A stretch of 35,284 nt of DNA, from the NCBI RefSeq assembly GCF_014196205.1, contig NZ_JACIDE010000031.1, positions 1-35,284 on the forward strand. Direction: 5' to 3'. The translations under genes were made by a program, and so were the position numbers. The notes beneath the pieces are model-generated. The model ran no database searches and was not told where the DNA came from. It was given only the letters and a program-made list of their open reading frames with translations. Source of the stretch: Anoxybacteroides voinovskiense. GTDB taxonomy: Bacteria; Bacillota; Bacilli; Bacillales; Anoxybacillaceae. This document shows, one piece after another, positions 14,533 to 23,260 of this stretch (its first letter is position 1; each line of letters starts with the position of its first letter).

Positions 14533-16368
14533 ATGGCTTCCATTAAACGATTGTTAATTGGATCACCGATGGAAACAAAGCGGTTGAAACATGAGAAACT
14601 GCCGAAATGGAAAGCGCTAGCGGTATTTTCCTCTGATGCGCTTTCCTCTGTGGCATATGCGACAGAAGAAATTTTATTAGTGCTTATGCTGCTTGGGACA
14701 GGTGTCTTTTTCTTCTCATTGCCGATTGCGTTGGCGATTTTAGTTTTGTTAGTCGTTGTGACGTTGTCGTATCGGCAAATTATTTATGCGTTCCCGTCGG
14801 GTGGCGGAGCGTATGTCGTCGCGAGAGATCATTTAAGTACGACGACGAGTTTAGTCGCTGGTGCGGCGCTCATGATTGATTATGTGTTAACAGTAGCGGT
14901 TAGTATTAGCTCTGGTGTTGCCGCATTAACATCAGCGTTTCCAAGTTTGCTTCCGTGGAAAGTGGACATTGCGATTGCCCTTGTATTATTGCTCATGACT
15001 TTAAACTTGCGCGGCATTACGGAATCTGCGACCGTATTTGCTTACCCGACGTATTTGTTTATTATTTCTGTACTCGTATTGATTGGAGCGGGAGGGTGGC
15101 AACTATGGCATGAAGGATGGCATGGTTTTAACTACCGGGAGCATGCGACGGCTAGCCACTTCCTTTCCTCAGGGTATGGAATGTTTATTTTGTTACGAGC
15201 GTTTGCGTCTGGTTGTTCAGCGATGACAGGGGTCGAAGCAATCAGCAACGGCGTTCCATCGTTCAAACCAGATAGCTCCAAAAACGCTGCGATTACGATG
15301 GGATGGATGTCGTTTTTATTAGGGACGATGTTTTTAGGCATTACGGTTTTAGCGGCTGGATTTGGTGTGACACCGCTAGAGCATAAAACGGTTATTTCGC
15401 AAATCGGACAGCACGTATTTGGAAATAGCATCTTTTTCTATTTGTTTCAAATGGTGACGATGCTCATTTTAGTATTGGCAGCGAATACAAGTTTTGCTGG
15501 CTTCCCACAGCTAGCGTCGATTATTGCTCATGATCGCTTTTTGCCGCGTAGCTTATCCGCTCGTGGCGACCGTCTTGTATTTTCAAACGGGATTATCTTA
15601 TTAAGCGTTTTAGCGATGATTTTAATTGTCGTGTTCCACGGGGAAACGCACTCGTTGATTCCGCTTTATGCGGTTGGGGTATTTTTATCGTTCACGATTG
15701 GGCAGTTTGGAATGGTCAAAAAATTATGGAAAGAAAAAAATGGGCGCAGTGCGGTTACGATCGCGACGATTACAACAGGAATGGTTGTTACTGGGCTAGT
15801 GACGATTATTACGGTTATCGCAAAATTTACGCAAGGAGCATGGCTTGTCATTATTTCTATTCCGCTTCTTGTTGTGTTGTTTTATAAAATTCGCGCCCAT
15901 TATGATAAATTAGGCGAACAATTAAGACTGGATGAACAAGAGTGGAAGCGGCGAGAGAAAATCGTTGAGCCAAAAGTAATTATTCCGATTTCTGGTGTGA
16001 GCAAAGTCGTTGCCCAATCCATTCAATATGCGCGTAGTATTTCGCACGATATTACGGCGATTTCAATTATTTTTCATGAAGATGAAGAACGAAAACTGCG
16101 GGAGAAATGGGAAAAATTTTACCCTGACATCGAGTTAAAAGTCATTTATTCTCCATACCGGACAATCCTTTCGCCAATGCTTGATTACATTAATGAAATA
16201 GAAAAGCAAACAAAAGGCGCACCGATTACGATTTTAATGCCGCAGTTTATTGTGAAAAAATGGTGGCATACGTTGTTGCATAACCAAACGGCGATTGTAT
16301 TACGGTTTTTCTTGATTTTGAAAAAAGACATTGTCATTGCGACGCTTCCATATCATTTGAAAGAATAA
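14533..16368 (+). CDS. kimA: KimA high-affinity potassium importer (YdaO)
   Basis: A 611-residue APC-superfamily transporter. The N-terminus MASIKRLLIGSPMETKRLKHEKL, the FSSDALSSVAYATEE helix and the SGGGAYVVARDHL stretch fit the KimA/KUP-like family. There are about 12 membrane helices to residue ~455, then a ~150-residue cytosolic domain (VEPKVIIPISGVSKVVAQS...). In B. subtilis KimA is a K+/H+ symporter whose gene is repressed by the c-di-AMP riboswitch and whose protein is inhibited by c-di-AMP. Both agree with the upstream aptamer. The start at 14533 follows AAGGAGAAGGAG; the in-frame ATG at 14509 lies before that site. Confidence 0.95.
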   Translation: MASIKRLLIGSPMETKRLKHEKLPKWKALAVFSSDALSSVAYATEEILLVLMLLGTGVFFFSLPIALAILVLLVVVTLSYRQIIYAFPSGGGAYVVARDHLSTTTSLVAGAALMIDYVLTVAVSISSGVAALTSAFPSLLPWKVDIAIALVLLLMTLNLRGITESATVFAYPTYLFIISVLVLIGAGGWQLWHEGWHGFNYREHATASHFLSSGYGMFILLRAFASGCSAMTGVEAISNGVPSFKPDSSKNAAITMGWMSFLLGTMFLGITVLAAGFGVTPLEHKTVISQIGQHVFGNSIFFYLFQMVTMLILVLAANTSFAGFPQLASIIAHDRFLPRSLSARGDRLVFSNGIILLSVLAMILIVVFHGETHSLIPLYAVGVFLSFTIGQFGMVKKLWKEKNGRSAVTIATITTGMVVTGLVTIITVIAKFTQGAWLVIISIPLLVVLFYKIRAHYDKLGEQLRLDEQEWKRREKIVEPKVIIPISGVSKVVAQSIQYARSISHDITAISIIFHEDEERKLREKWEKFYPDIELKVIYSPYRTILSPMLDYINEIEKQTKGAPITILMPQFIVKKWWHTLLHNQTAIVLRFFLILKKDIVIATLPYHLKE

Positions 16369-16377
16369 TGTCGAAAC

Positions 16378-16394
16378 GGGAAAAAATATTTCCC
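16378..16394 (+). terminator. Weak hairpin after kimA
   Basis: GGGAAA (16378-16383) pairs with TTTCCC (16389-16394) around AAATA. No U-tract follows, so terminator strength is doubtful. Confidence 0.35.
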
Positions 16395-16487
16395 TGGAAA
16401 TCGAAAATGGTCGAAAAATGATAAAGCCGATAGCCGAGTTCCCTGTGTGTTCGTTTGTGCATATAGTAACGCAGGGGGAACGAAACG

Positions 16488-17144
16488 ATGTTAAAATACG
16501 TATCGATGATGATGTTAGCATTGGCGGTGAGTTTAGACAGCTTAAGCGTTGGGGTGACGTACGGGATGCGGAAAATGAAATTTCCGCTTTCCTCATTAGT
16601 AGTCATTGCATTGTTTTCAGGGTTCATGCTGCTCATGTCTATGTACGTCGGTTCTTTTCTCGTTCTGTTGTTGCCGGTGCGTGCGGAAAAAGCAATTGCT
16701 GCGTGCATTTTAGTGGCGATTGGTGTGTGGGCGATTTACAATGTATTAAAGAAGCGAGAAGATGAGCTAGAAGAGGTGGTACCGCGTTCGGCAGCAACCA
16801 TGAAAATATGGCGTGTCCATTTAAAGCGGCTTGGGATTGTCATTCAAATTTTAAAGCGTCCGTCGCTAGCTGATTTGGATGGCTCGGGCAGCATTAGCAT
16901 GAACGAGGCGCTATTGATTGGCTTTGCGTTATCGATGGATGCGTTCGGGGCAGGCTTAAGCGCTTCGCTTTTAGGCTATTCTCCACTTATGTTAGCATTG
17001 CTTGTGTCCTTGCTTAATATGTTGTTCATTCGCTTTGGATTAAAAACAGGCTATACGTTCGCAAAAACAAAAATAATGAAAAAAGCAACCGTCATTCCAG
17101 GGCTGATTTTAATTTGTTTAGGGATTTCCAAAATATTCTTTTAG
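16488..17144 (+). CDS. ytaF: YtaF-type sporulation membrane protein (MntP-related)
   Basis: A 218-residue membrane protein with two three-helix repeats, each starting with an SxDxxxxG motif: SLDSLSVG (residues 15-22) and SMDAFGAG (~150). This is the MntP/YtaF cation-exporter fold. The central loop carries DLDGSGSISMNE (129-140), a complete EF-hand-type Ca2+ loop pattern (D-x-D-x-S-G-x-I-x-x-x-E). YtaF is a sporulation membrane protein in B. subtilis; a role in divalent-cation movement is inferred from fold and loop. The start at 16488 follows GCAGGGGGAACG. A strong terminator follows directly, so it is monocistronic or ends the kimA unit. Confidence 0.88.
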   Translation: MLKYVSMMMLALAVSLDSLSVGVTYGMRKMKFPLSSLVVIALFSGFMLLMSMYVGSFLVLLLPVRAEKAIAACILVAIGVWAIYNVLKKREDELEEVVPRSAATMKIWRVHLKRLGIVIQILKRPSLADLDGSGSISMNEALLIGFALSMDAFGAGLSASLLGYSPLMLALLVSLLNMLFIRFGLKTGYTFAKTKIMKKATVIPGLILICLGISKIFF

Positions 17145-17183
17145 AAAAGCTCCTAAAGATCGTTACGGTCTTTAGGAGCTTTT
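17145..17183 (+). terminator. Strong terminator after ytaF
   Basis: AAAAGCTCCTAAAGA (17145-17159) pairs perfectly over 15 bp with TCTTTAGGAGCTTTT (17169-17183). Confidence 0.93.
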
Positions 17184-17247
17184 GAATCTTTCTGTTTGTT
17201 CGGTCGTAAATAATAAAGAGGAGAAACATACTGTGGAGGGAGCAGCT

Positions 17248-18225
17248 GTGTTTAAAAAATTTTTGTCCAAGCTAGGAATTGGTTCTGCAAAAATTAACCT
17301 TGTTTTGCATCAACCGTATGTGCGCGTTGGTGAAAAAATCGAAGGCGAATTTTTCATTGAAGGAGGGATGACCGAGCAACATATTCGTAAATTAGAGGTC
17401 GAGCTTCAGCTCATGGTGCATGCAAATGGCCAGCATTATCGTCAGACGGTTGCGGTCATTCCAGTTGCTTCATCGTTTATCCTTCATTCGGGAGAGCGAA
17501 AAGTACTCCCGTTCGTTTATGCGTTACCACTTCATTTGCCAATCACGAGGTACGGGGTAGAGTATGTATTTGTTACGCGGCTTGATATTGCAGACGGGGT
17601 CGATGCCGTAGATGAGGATTCTATTCGTATTTTGCCGCCAGTACCGTTAGAAACCGTGTTTTCCGCTTTAGACAAGCTTGGGTTCCGTGAAAAACCAACT
17701 TCCGGTAAAATCACACCGTATGGACAAGAGTTTTCCTTTTTTCCGACTAGTGTATTCCGGGGAGTGATCGAAGAAATCGAGTGCCTTGCCTTCCTTGGCG
17801 AACAAGGCGTTCGACTACAGCTTGAAGTCGATGTGTTAACAGGGATGTTCGGGCATGGTGAACGGGAATGGAAACGAGAAGTATTTTTTAGCTATGATGA
17901 AGTGAACGACGTCGAACGATTGACGCAAAAATGGCACATGCTATTGCAAGAGATCGTACAACAGCCGCAAACACAAACTCATTCGTCCTATATTCCGCAC
18001 CAGCCGTATGTCCCGCATGACCCAGGCTATTATCCTGTTTATCCTTCCCGTCATCACGGACACGGAATGATGGGAGCGATCGGTGGATTTGCCGCTGGAA
18101 TGCTCGCTGGCATGGTGGCGGAAGAAATGATCGAGGATGTAGTAGAAGATGCGTTTGATGTCGGCGATCAAGTGGAGGATATGGTAGGCGACTGGTTTGA
18201 TGGAGATGATATAGATATTTTATAA
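17248..18225 (+). CDS. spo0M: Spo0M sporulation-control protein
   Basis: A 325-residue protein with the Spo0M N-terminus (FKKFLSKLGIGSAKINLVL) and arrestin-like beta-sandwich features such as VRVGEKIEGEFFIEGG and GERKVLPFVYALP. The tail is low in complexity (His/Pro/Tyr-rich near 255-280, then GMMGAIGGFAAGMLAGMVAEE and an acidic end). Spo0M affects early sporulation, acting at or before Spo0A activation, and links to cell division in B. subtilis. The GTG at 17248 is chosen because GGAGGG lies 6-7 nt upstream and homologues begin M-(S)-FFKKFL; the longer ORF from 17182 starts inside the previous terminator. Confidence 0.93.
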   Translation: MFKKFLSKLGIGSAKINLVLHQPYVRVGEKIEGEFFIEGGMTEQHIRKLEVELQLMVHANGQHYRQTVAVIPVASSFILHSGERKVLPFVYALPLHLPITRYGVEYVFVTRLDIADGVDAVDEDSIRILPPVPLETVFSALDKLGFREKPTSGKITPYGQEFSFFPTSVFRGVIEEIECLAFLGEQGVRLQLEVDVLTGMFGHGEREWKREVFFSYDEVNDVERLTQKWHMLLQEIVQQPQTQTHSSYIPHQPYVPHDPGYYPVYPSRHHGHGMMGAIGGFAAGMLAGMVAEEMIEDVVEDAFDVGDQVEDMVGDWFDGDDIDIL

Positions 18226-18283
18226 AAAAGCATTTATCTCATGAAAAATATGGAGCTGACCCACGTATATATGGTTATAAGAA

Positions 18284-18321
18284 AGGGTGTCCCGTTACTT
18301 TTGGGACACCCTCGTATTTTT
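18284..18321. terminator. Convergent terminator between spo0M and murG
   Basis: AGGGTGTCCC (18284-18293) pairs perfectly with GGGACACCCT (18303-18312), followed on the plus strand by CGTATTTTTATTT. It can also end leftward murG transcription. Confidence 0.88.
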
Positions 18322-19390
18322 ATTTATTGATTGCTTCTTCGATGAGCATAAGCAACTTATTTAACGCGTCAGTTGCTTCTGATTGCTGCATACGGTGAAT
18401 GTATTTGTCTTTATTTTGGTATAACGTATAAATGGCGTAGTGCAATGAGTTATTTGTTAGTTCTTCTTCCATCAACACTTTTGCATACCCCGCTTTTTCA
18501 AACGAACGGGCGTTTAAAATTTGGTCGCCGCGGCTTGCGCCTTTCGACAATGGGATAAGGAGCATCGGTTTTTTCAATGTCAAAAATTCAAAAATCGAGT
18601 TCGAGCCGGCGCGCGATAAGACGATGTCCGCCATCGCCAGCAAATGCGGAAGCTCGTCGTGAACGTATTCGAATTGTTTATATCCTTTTTGATTCGCCAG
18701 TTGTGCATCGACATTTCCTTTTCCGCAAATATGGACGATTTGGAAATCAGCAAGGAGCGTTTGCAAATTCGCCCGCAACGCGTCGTTAATGCGTTTTGAG
18801 CCGAGGCTTCCGCCCATCACAAGAAGAACAGGCTTGTCGTTTGTAAATTGACAATACGTCCGACCTTTGTCGGCGTCTCCTTGTTTTAGTTCGTCGCGAA
18901 CAGCAGCGCCGACGTAGATCCCTTTTTCTTTGTTCACATGTTGCAACGTTTCGGGGAACGTGACACACACTTTTGTCGCAAATGGCATCGCAAGTTTATT
19001 TGCTAGCCCTGGCGTCATATCGGACTCATGAATAATCGCAGGAACACCGTTTAGCCATGCACCGATAATGACAGGAACAGAAACGAACCCGCCTTTCGAA
19101 AACACCACGTCTGGCTTTTCCCGCTTAATGAGCCGGTACGCTTCCCACGTTCCTTTCATTACTTTAAACGGATCTTTAAAGTTATTCCAGTCAAAATAAC
19201 GGCGCAATTTTCCTGTCGAAATCGGAAAATACGGAACATCGTTTTGCTGTGCAATGAGTTCTCGCTCGATGCCGTGATGGGAACCGATATAACAAACGTT
19301 CCAGCCTCGCTCTTTTAGCTTCGGAATGAGCGCTACATTCACCATGACATGTCCGGCCGTACCGCCGCCGGTCAATACAATTTTTTTCAA
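18320..19390 (-). CDS. murG: MurG-family UDP-GlcNAc glycosyltransferase (orphan copy)
   Basis: A GT28/GT-B enzyme of about 356 residues. The N-terminal lipid-acceptor motif is [16 protein letters not shown], where MurG of the dcw cluster has GGTGGH; then [26 protein letters not shown], and the UDP-GlcNAc site [33 protein letters not shown]. It adds GlcNAc to lipid I to make lipid II. This subtype resembles the second MurG of some bacilli (MurG2-like, from memory). No other division or wall gene is co-directional, so it is an orphan. The TTG at 19390 fits best: AGGTGATC lies 6 nt upstream and the protein then begins [10 protein letters not shown]; a GTG at 19399 has no room for a ribosome site. 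Confidence 0.88.
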   Translation of the reverse strand: MKKIVLTGGGTAGHVMVNVALIPKLKERGWNVCYIGSHHGIERELIAQQNDVPYFPISTGKLRRYFDWNNFKDPFKVMKGTWEAYRLIKREKPDVVFSKGGFVSVPVIIGAWLNGVPAIIHESDMTPGLANKLAMPFATKVCVTFPETLQHVNKEKGIYVGAAVRDELKQGDADKGRTYCQFTNDKPVLLVMGGSLGSKRINDALRANLQTLLADFQIVHICGKGNVDAQLANQKGYKQFEYVHDELPHLLAMADIVLSRAGSNSIFEFLTLKKPMLLIPLSKGASRGDQILNARSFEKAGYAKVLMEEELTNNSLHYAIYTLYQNKDKYIHRMQQSEATDALNKLLMLIEEAINK

Positions 19391-19537
19391 TGTGATCACC
19401 TGTCTTTTTATCGATTATAGTACGAATCGTCAAGTTGTTTGAATCTTTTCTTTCCTCGTTCCGTATTGTATTATAGCAAGGAATAACTTAGAAGTGTGTC
19501 GAAATGATGAGTATATAGTAAAGAAGAGGTGCATGAG

Positions 19538-20260
19538 ATGAACTGGCTCGCGCTTTTTTTATGTGTCGTTATCGTATATGGAATCATCCCTACAGTTGTG
19601 ATCCGTAAAACAGGGGCAGGCATTTATCAAAAAGGGAACGTAGCCAAAGCGGTTGCTTTAACGTTTGATGACGGCCCTGATCCATATTACACTCCTCAGC
19701 TGCTTGATCTGTTAAAAAAACACGAAATCAAAGCGACTTTTTTTCTTGTTGGCGCGAAGGCAGAAAAGAACCCTCAGCTTGTAAGACGCATTGAGGAAGA
19801 AGGACACGATATCGGACTGCATAACTATCGACATACAAGCAATTGGTTTTTATTCCCCCCATTTTTACAACGAGGATTGCAAAAATCAGCAGATGTGATT
19901 GAACAAATTACTGGCAAACGTCCGATGTACTACCGACCACCTTGGGGACATTTTAATTTGTGTACGTGGACGGTGCAAACGAAATATATAACAGTAATGT
20001 GGACAGCCATTCTCGGAGACTGGAGAGAGAGACTAGGGGTCGCAACACTTGTCCGGCGATTAAAAAAGAGCCTGAAAGACGGGGCGATTATCGTTCTTCA
20101 TGATAGCGGTGAGACGCTTGGAGCTGACAAAAAAGCGCCAGAACATATGATTCAAGCGCTGCAACAGCTTTTCGAGGACGAAGCAGCGAAAAACGTACAA
20201 TGGATGACGATTAGTGAAATGATGGCTGCACAAACTAAGAAACAAATTCGAGCGATTTAG
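19538..20260 (+). CDS. Membrane-anchored polysaccharide deacetylase (NodB/CE4 family)
   Basis: A 240-residue protein with one N-terminal hydrophobic helix (residues 3-21), then a CE4 domain. Motif 1 is TFDDGPDP (catalytic base Asp44, metal Asp45); motif 2 is HNYRH (metal His95 and His99); motif 3 is YRPPWGHFN; motif 5 is VLHDSG. CE4 enzymes remove N- or O-acetyl groups from peptidoglycan, chitin-like oligomers or other acetylated glycans, here outside the membrane. The start ATG at 19538 follows AGAAGAGGTG. It leads a tight cluster with a DedA protein (8 nt apart) and a glycosyltransferase, so an envelope-glycan role is likely. Substrate unknown. Confidence 0.88.
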   Translation: MNWLALFLCVVIVYGIIPTVVIRKTGAGIYQKGNVAKAVALTFDDGPDPYYTPQLLDLLKKHEIKATFFLVGAKAEKNPQLVRRIEEEGHDIGLHNYRHTSNWFLFPPFLQRGLQKSADVIEQITGKRPMYYRPPWGHFNLCTWTVQTKYITVMWTAILGDWRERLGVATLVRRLKKSLKDGAIIVLHDSGETLGADKKAPEHMIQALQQLFEDEAAKNVQWMTISEMMAAQTKKQIRAI

Positions 20261-20268
20261 GGGGACGT

Positions 20269-20865
20269 ATGGATATTTCGACTGTTTTGTCATATATACA
20301 ATCGTACGGATATGGGATTATTTTTCTTTTTCTTTTTTTGGGAATTGTTGGCATCCCGGCACCGGAAGAGAGCTTGTTGGTTTTTCTCGGGATGTTAATC
20401 TCTCATGACCAACTAGCGTGGGCAAATTGTTTTCTTGTCAGCTGGCTCGGTGCTACAATAGGAATGATGACAGGCTATGGAATGGGGCGGTTTCTTGGTC
20501 ATCCGTTTATGAAAAAATACGGAAAGTATGTAGGAATCAAGGAAGAAAAGTGGGAACGGGCGAGCAGCTTGTTTCATAAATACGGAAAATGGTTTGTTCT
20601 CTTTGGGTTTTATCTTCCAGGGGTAAGGCAAATTTCTCCGTACATGGCAGGGGTGATTCGCTTTCCGTTCCGCTTGTTTTTGCTACTTGCTTCGATAGGT
20701 GCTGTATTATGGATTGTGCCGATTACGTTCATCGGAATGTTTTTAAGCCAGCATCTAGATATTCCTATTGCATCGGTCCCGCTTATTGGAGCGGCGCTGT
20801 TTCTTCTTTTTCTTGTGGCGGTATGGATTAAGCAACTGGTTGGCAAAAAGCAATTTGAAAATTAA
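20269..20865 (+). CDS. DedA/VTT-family membrane protein
   Basis: A 198-residue polytopic protein: LGIVGIPAPEESLLVFLGML near the start with the conserved re-entrant E/PEE motif, GATIGMMTGYGMGRFLG, and FYLPGVRQISPYMAGVIRFP with the functional arginine region. These are DedA/VTT family marks. DedA proteins are linked to lipid-carrier recycling or flipping (undecaprenyl phosphate and phosphatidylethanolamine in characterised members). Its place between a deacetylase and a lipid-type glycosyltransferase fits a lipid-linked glycan job (inference). The start follows AGGGGGACGT. Confidence 0.9.
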   Translation: MDISTVLSYIQSYGYGIIFLFLFLGIVGIPAPEESLLVFLGMLISHDQLAWANCFLVSWLGATIGMMTGYGMGRFLGHPFMKKYGKYVGIKEEKWERASSLFHKYGKWFVLFGFYLPGVRQISPYMAGVIRFPFRLFLLLASIGAVLWIVPITFIGMFLSQHLDIPIASVPLIGAALFLLFLVAVWIKQLVGKKQFEN

Positions 20866-20879
20866 AGGGAGCTATCGTG

Positions 20880-22016
20880 ATGATGAAAGTTCTTGTATTG
20901 CCATTGTTTCAAATGAGTTCAGGACACCATAAAGTAGCCGATGCACTCATTGATTTTTTACAAACGAAATTTCCGTTTGTGCATTGCCAAAAGCTTGATT
21001 TTTTAAGCTATTGTAATGAATATATTGAAAAATTCGTATCAGACGTATATTTGCGCTGGATTCGCTCTCATCCAGCCTCCTATCATCATATTTACAAAAT
21101 GCTCATGTATCGAGATGTTCCAAAAATGGACTGGATGCACCTAGAGCCATGGTTGCCGTATTTTGAACATAAAATGAAACGGCTCATCGAAGCGGAAAAG
21201 CCGCAGCTTATTATTTGTACCCATTCGTTTCCGTCGCGGATTTTGCAGCGGTTAAAACGAAAAAAGTGGCTAACAACGCCCGTCATTAATGTATATACCG
21301 ACTTTTTTATGAACGGCGTTTGGGGAAAAAAAGGGATTGATTATCACTTTGTTCCACATCAAGAAGCGAAGGAAGAGCTAATAAAAAAGTACAAAATCAC
21401 CAAAGAACAAGTCATTGTGACCGGTATTCCGGTACATGAAACGTTTATGACTCGCAAAAGCGGAAGTAGAGGAAGTAAGCAGCGCCTGCATTTATTAATC
21501 GCCGGTGGCAACCAAGGGCTAGGGAATATTTCGGATTTCTTCCGAAAAATGAACGGAACGCACCAATTCCGCTATTCGGTGTTATGTGGGCATAATCGGG
21601 CGTTGTATGAAGAAATTTTGCGTTGGAAACAGCCGCATATTCGTCCGCTTCCTTATATAGCGAGCATTGACGAGATGAACCGTTTGTATGAAGAAGTTGA
21701 TGCAATTATTACGAAACCGGGTGGAGTTACTATAAGTGAAGCATTGCATAAACGACTTCCGATATTTACAATCAGCTATTTACCGGGACAGGAACAAATT
21801 AATTTACGTTATTTAGAAGAACGAGGGCTTATTTATAATTTGAGCGGACTACGCCATTATGAACAGAAAATTTGGCATGTGTTGCATGATGATATGGAAC
21901 GAAGCCGTTTTTTTCGGCGGGTTGCCGAATATTTTGCGCAAATCGAACAAACGGCTCAAGAGGCGCTTCAACAAATTGTATGGCAACATAGCGAAACGCA
22001 CGTATTGTCGCATTAG
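20880..22016 (+). CDS. UgtP/MGDG-synthase-type glycosyltransferase
   Basis: A 378-residue GT28-type protein. The N-terminal domain matches the MGDG synthase N-terminal family (SSGHHKVADALIDFL, YLRWIRSHPASYHHIYK), with CTHSFPSRIL and TDFFMNGVW(G) in the middle. The C-terminal donor-site segment is ITKPGGVTISEALHKRLPIF, with PGQEQINLRYLEE after it. UgtP-like enzymes add sugars to diacylglycerol to make glycolipid, including the LTA anchor; several B. subtilis paralogues have unknown acceptors. Three possible starts stand in a row (GTG 20877, ATG 20880, ATG 20883) after AAAGGGAG; 20880 gives the best spacing. It ends the three-gene envelope cluster. Confidence 0.87.
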   Translation: MMKVLVLPLFQMSSGHHKVADALIDFLQTKFPFVHCQKLDFLSYCNEYIEKFVSDVYLRWIRSHPASYHHIYKMLMYRDVPKMDWMHLEPWLPYFEHKMKRLIEAEKPQLIICTHSFPSRILQRLKRKKWLTTPVINVYTDFFMNGVWGKKGIDYHFVPHQEAKEELIKKYKITKEQVIVTGIPVHETFMTRKSGSRGSKQRLHLLIAGGNQGLGNISDFFRKMNGTHQFRYSVLCGHNRALYEEILRWKQPHIRPLPYIASIDEMNRLYEEVDAIITKPGGVTISEALHKRLPIFTISYLPGQEQINLRYLEERGLIYNLSGLRHYEQKIWHVLHDDMERSRFFRRVAEYFAQIEQTAQEALQQIVWQHSETHVLSH

Positions 22017-22017
22017 C

Positions 22018-22051
22018 ACACCGTCTAACGAACTTGTTGGGCGGTGTTTTC
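22018..22051 (+). terminator. Terminator after the envelope cluster
   Basis: ACACCGTCTAAC pairs with GTTGGGCGGTGT over 12 bp, with two G-U pairs and a 6-nt loop, followed by TTTT. Confidence 0.8.
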
Positions 22052-22160
22052 CTGTATGAAAGTTGCGAAACAACCTTCATCCGTCATATAAAAGTATCAT
22101 ACGGCGGCAGGAGAAACGTGGTACAATAAAATGGTGGAAAAAAGAAGAGGAGGATTTCTA

Positions 22161-23249
22161 GTGAAGACGAGAATAGGGGTTTTGTATGGCGGAAAATCGC
22201 CTGAACATAAAGTGTCACTGCAAACGGCGATGGCGGTAATGAACGCCATTGACAAAACAAAATTTGATGTCGTGCCGATTTACATTACAACTGAAGGACA
22301 ATGGGTCAAAGGAGAAAAGCTAACAAGCAGCGTGCAAGATGTGAAAGAGTTGCAAATGACACCGAACGTGAGAGCGATTTTGCCGGTAGCTTTAAATCAA
22401 GCTCCGACAGCGGAAGAAACGAATGGACAGACAGAAGACACGATTGACGTCATTTTTCCGCTATTGCACGGACCAAACGGGGAAGACGGTACAGTGCAAG
22501 GGTTATTGGAATTGTTAAACATCCCGTATATCGGAAACGGTGTGCTCGCTTCGGCAGCAGGAATGGATAAAGTCATTATGAAAAATTTATTTGCCCAAGC
22601 GGGACTTCGCCAAGCAAAATACGTTTCTTTTTTGAAAAAAGAATGGCAACATAACGAAGAAGCTGCTTATGACAAAGTGGAAAGTGAACTTGGCTATCCT
22701 TGCTTCGTCAAGCCGGCGAACGCTGGATCAAGCGTTGGGATTAGTAAATGCAAAAAACGCGAAGAGCTGAAGCAGGCATTTATGGACGCATTTCGTTATG
22801 ATCGAAAAGTGATTGTGGAAGAAGCAATTGTCGGCAGGGAAGTCGAAATTGGCGTCATCGGAAATGACGAGCCGGTTTGTTCTGTCGTCGGGGAAATTGT
22901 TCCAAAGAAAGAGTTTTATGATTATGAAGCAAAATATGAAGACGGCAATACAGAGCTTATTATTCCAGCAGATATTACCGATGAGGAGTACAAAACGATT
23001 CAGCAAATGGCGATTGCGGCATTTAAAGCGCTTGATCTGTCTGGATTAGTGCGAGCCGACTTTTTCTTAACGAAAGACGGGGTTGTTTACATTAACGAAG
23101 TGAATACGATGCCGGGCTTCACACCATTTAGTATGTTCCCTCTGCTTTGGAAGCATAGCGGCGTTTCTTATCCAGAACTGATCGAGAAACTTGTACAGCT
23201 TGCGCTCGAGCGCCATCAAGAAAAACAAACGATCACATATACGTTTTAG
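22161..23249 (+). CDS. ddl: D-alanine--D-alanine ligase
   Basis: A 362-residue ATP-grasp ligase that makes D-Ala-D-Ala for MurF. Seen: [11 protein letters not shown] near the N-terminus (Glu15 of the D-Ala site kept), [15 protein letters not shown], the ATP-grasp segment [25 protein letters not shown] with the omega-loop Tyr that marks D-Ala-D-Ala rather than D-Ala-D-Lac ligases, and [24 protein letters not shown] with the Mg ligands. The second acidic residue of the usual GGxSxEHEVS motif is Lys17 here. The GTG at 22161 follows AGAGGAGGA; the ORF from 22131 adds an unrelated 10 residues. murF follows after 11 nt. Confidence 0.95.
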   Translation: MKTRIGVLYGGKSPEHKVSLQTAMAVMNAIDKTKFDVVPIYITTEGQWVKGEKLTSSVQDVKELQMTPNVRAILPVALNQAPTAEETNGQTEDTIDVIFPLLHGPNGEDGTVQGLLELLNIPYIGNGVLASAAGMDKVIMKNLFAQAGLRQAKYVSFLKKEWQHNEEAAYDKVESELGYPCFVKPANAGSSVGISKCKKREELKQAFMDAFRYDRKVIVEEAIVGREVEIGVIGNDEPVCSVVGEIVPKKEFYDYEAKYEDGNTELIIPADITDEEYKTIQQMAIAAFKALDLSGLVRADFFLTKDGVVYINEVNTMPGFTPFSMFPLLWKHSGVSYPELIEKLVQLALERHQEKQTITYTF

Positions 23250-23260
23250 AAGGTGAAACG

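Noticed and set aside
16395-16487. yybP-ykoY manganese riboswitch before the MntP-related ytaF
   Set aside because: I looked for the conserved GGGGAGUA and CCGACC/GCC-type blocks and did not find them. Only an imperfect dyad (GTTCCC...GGGAAC) that could hide the ribosome site is present.
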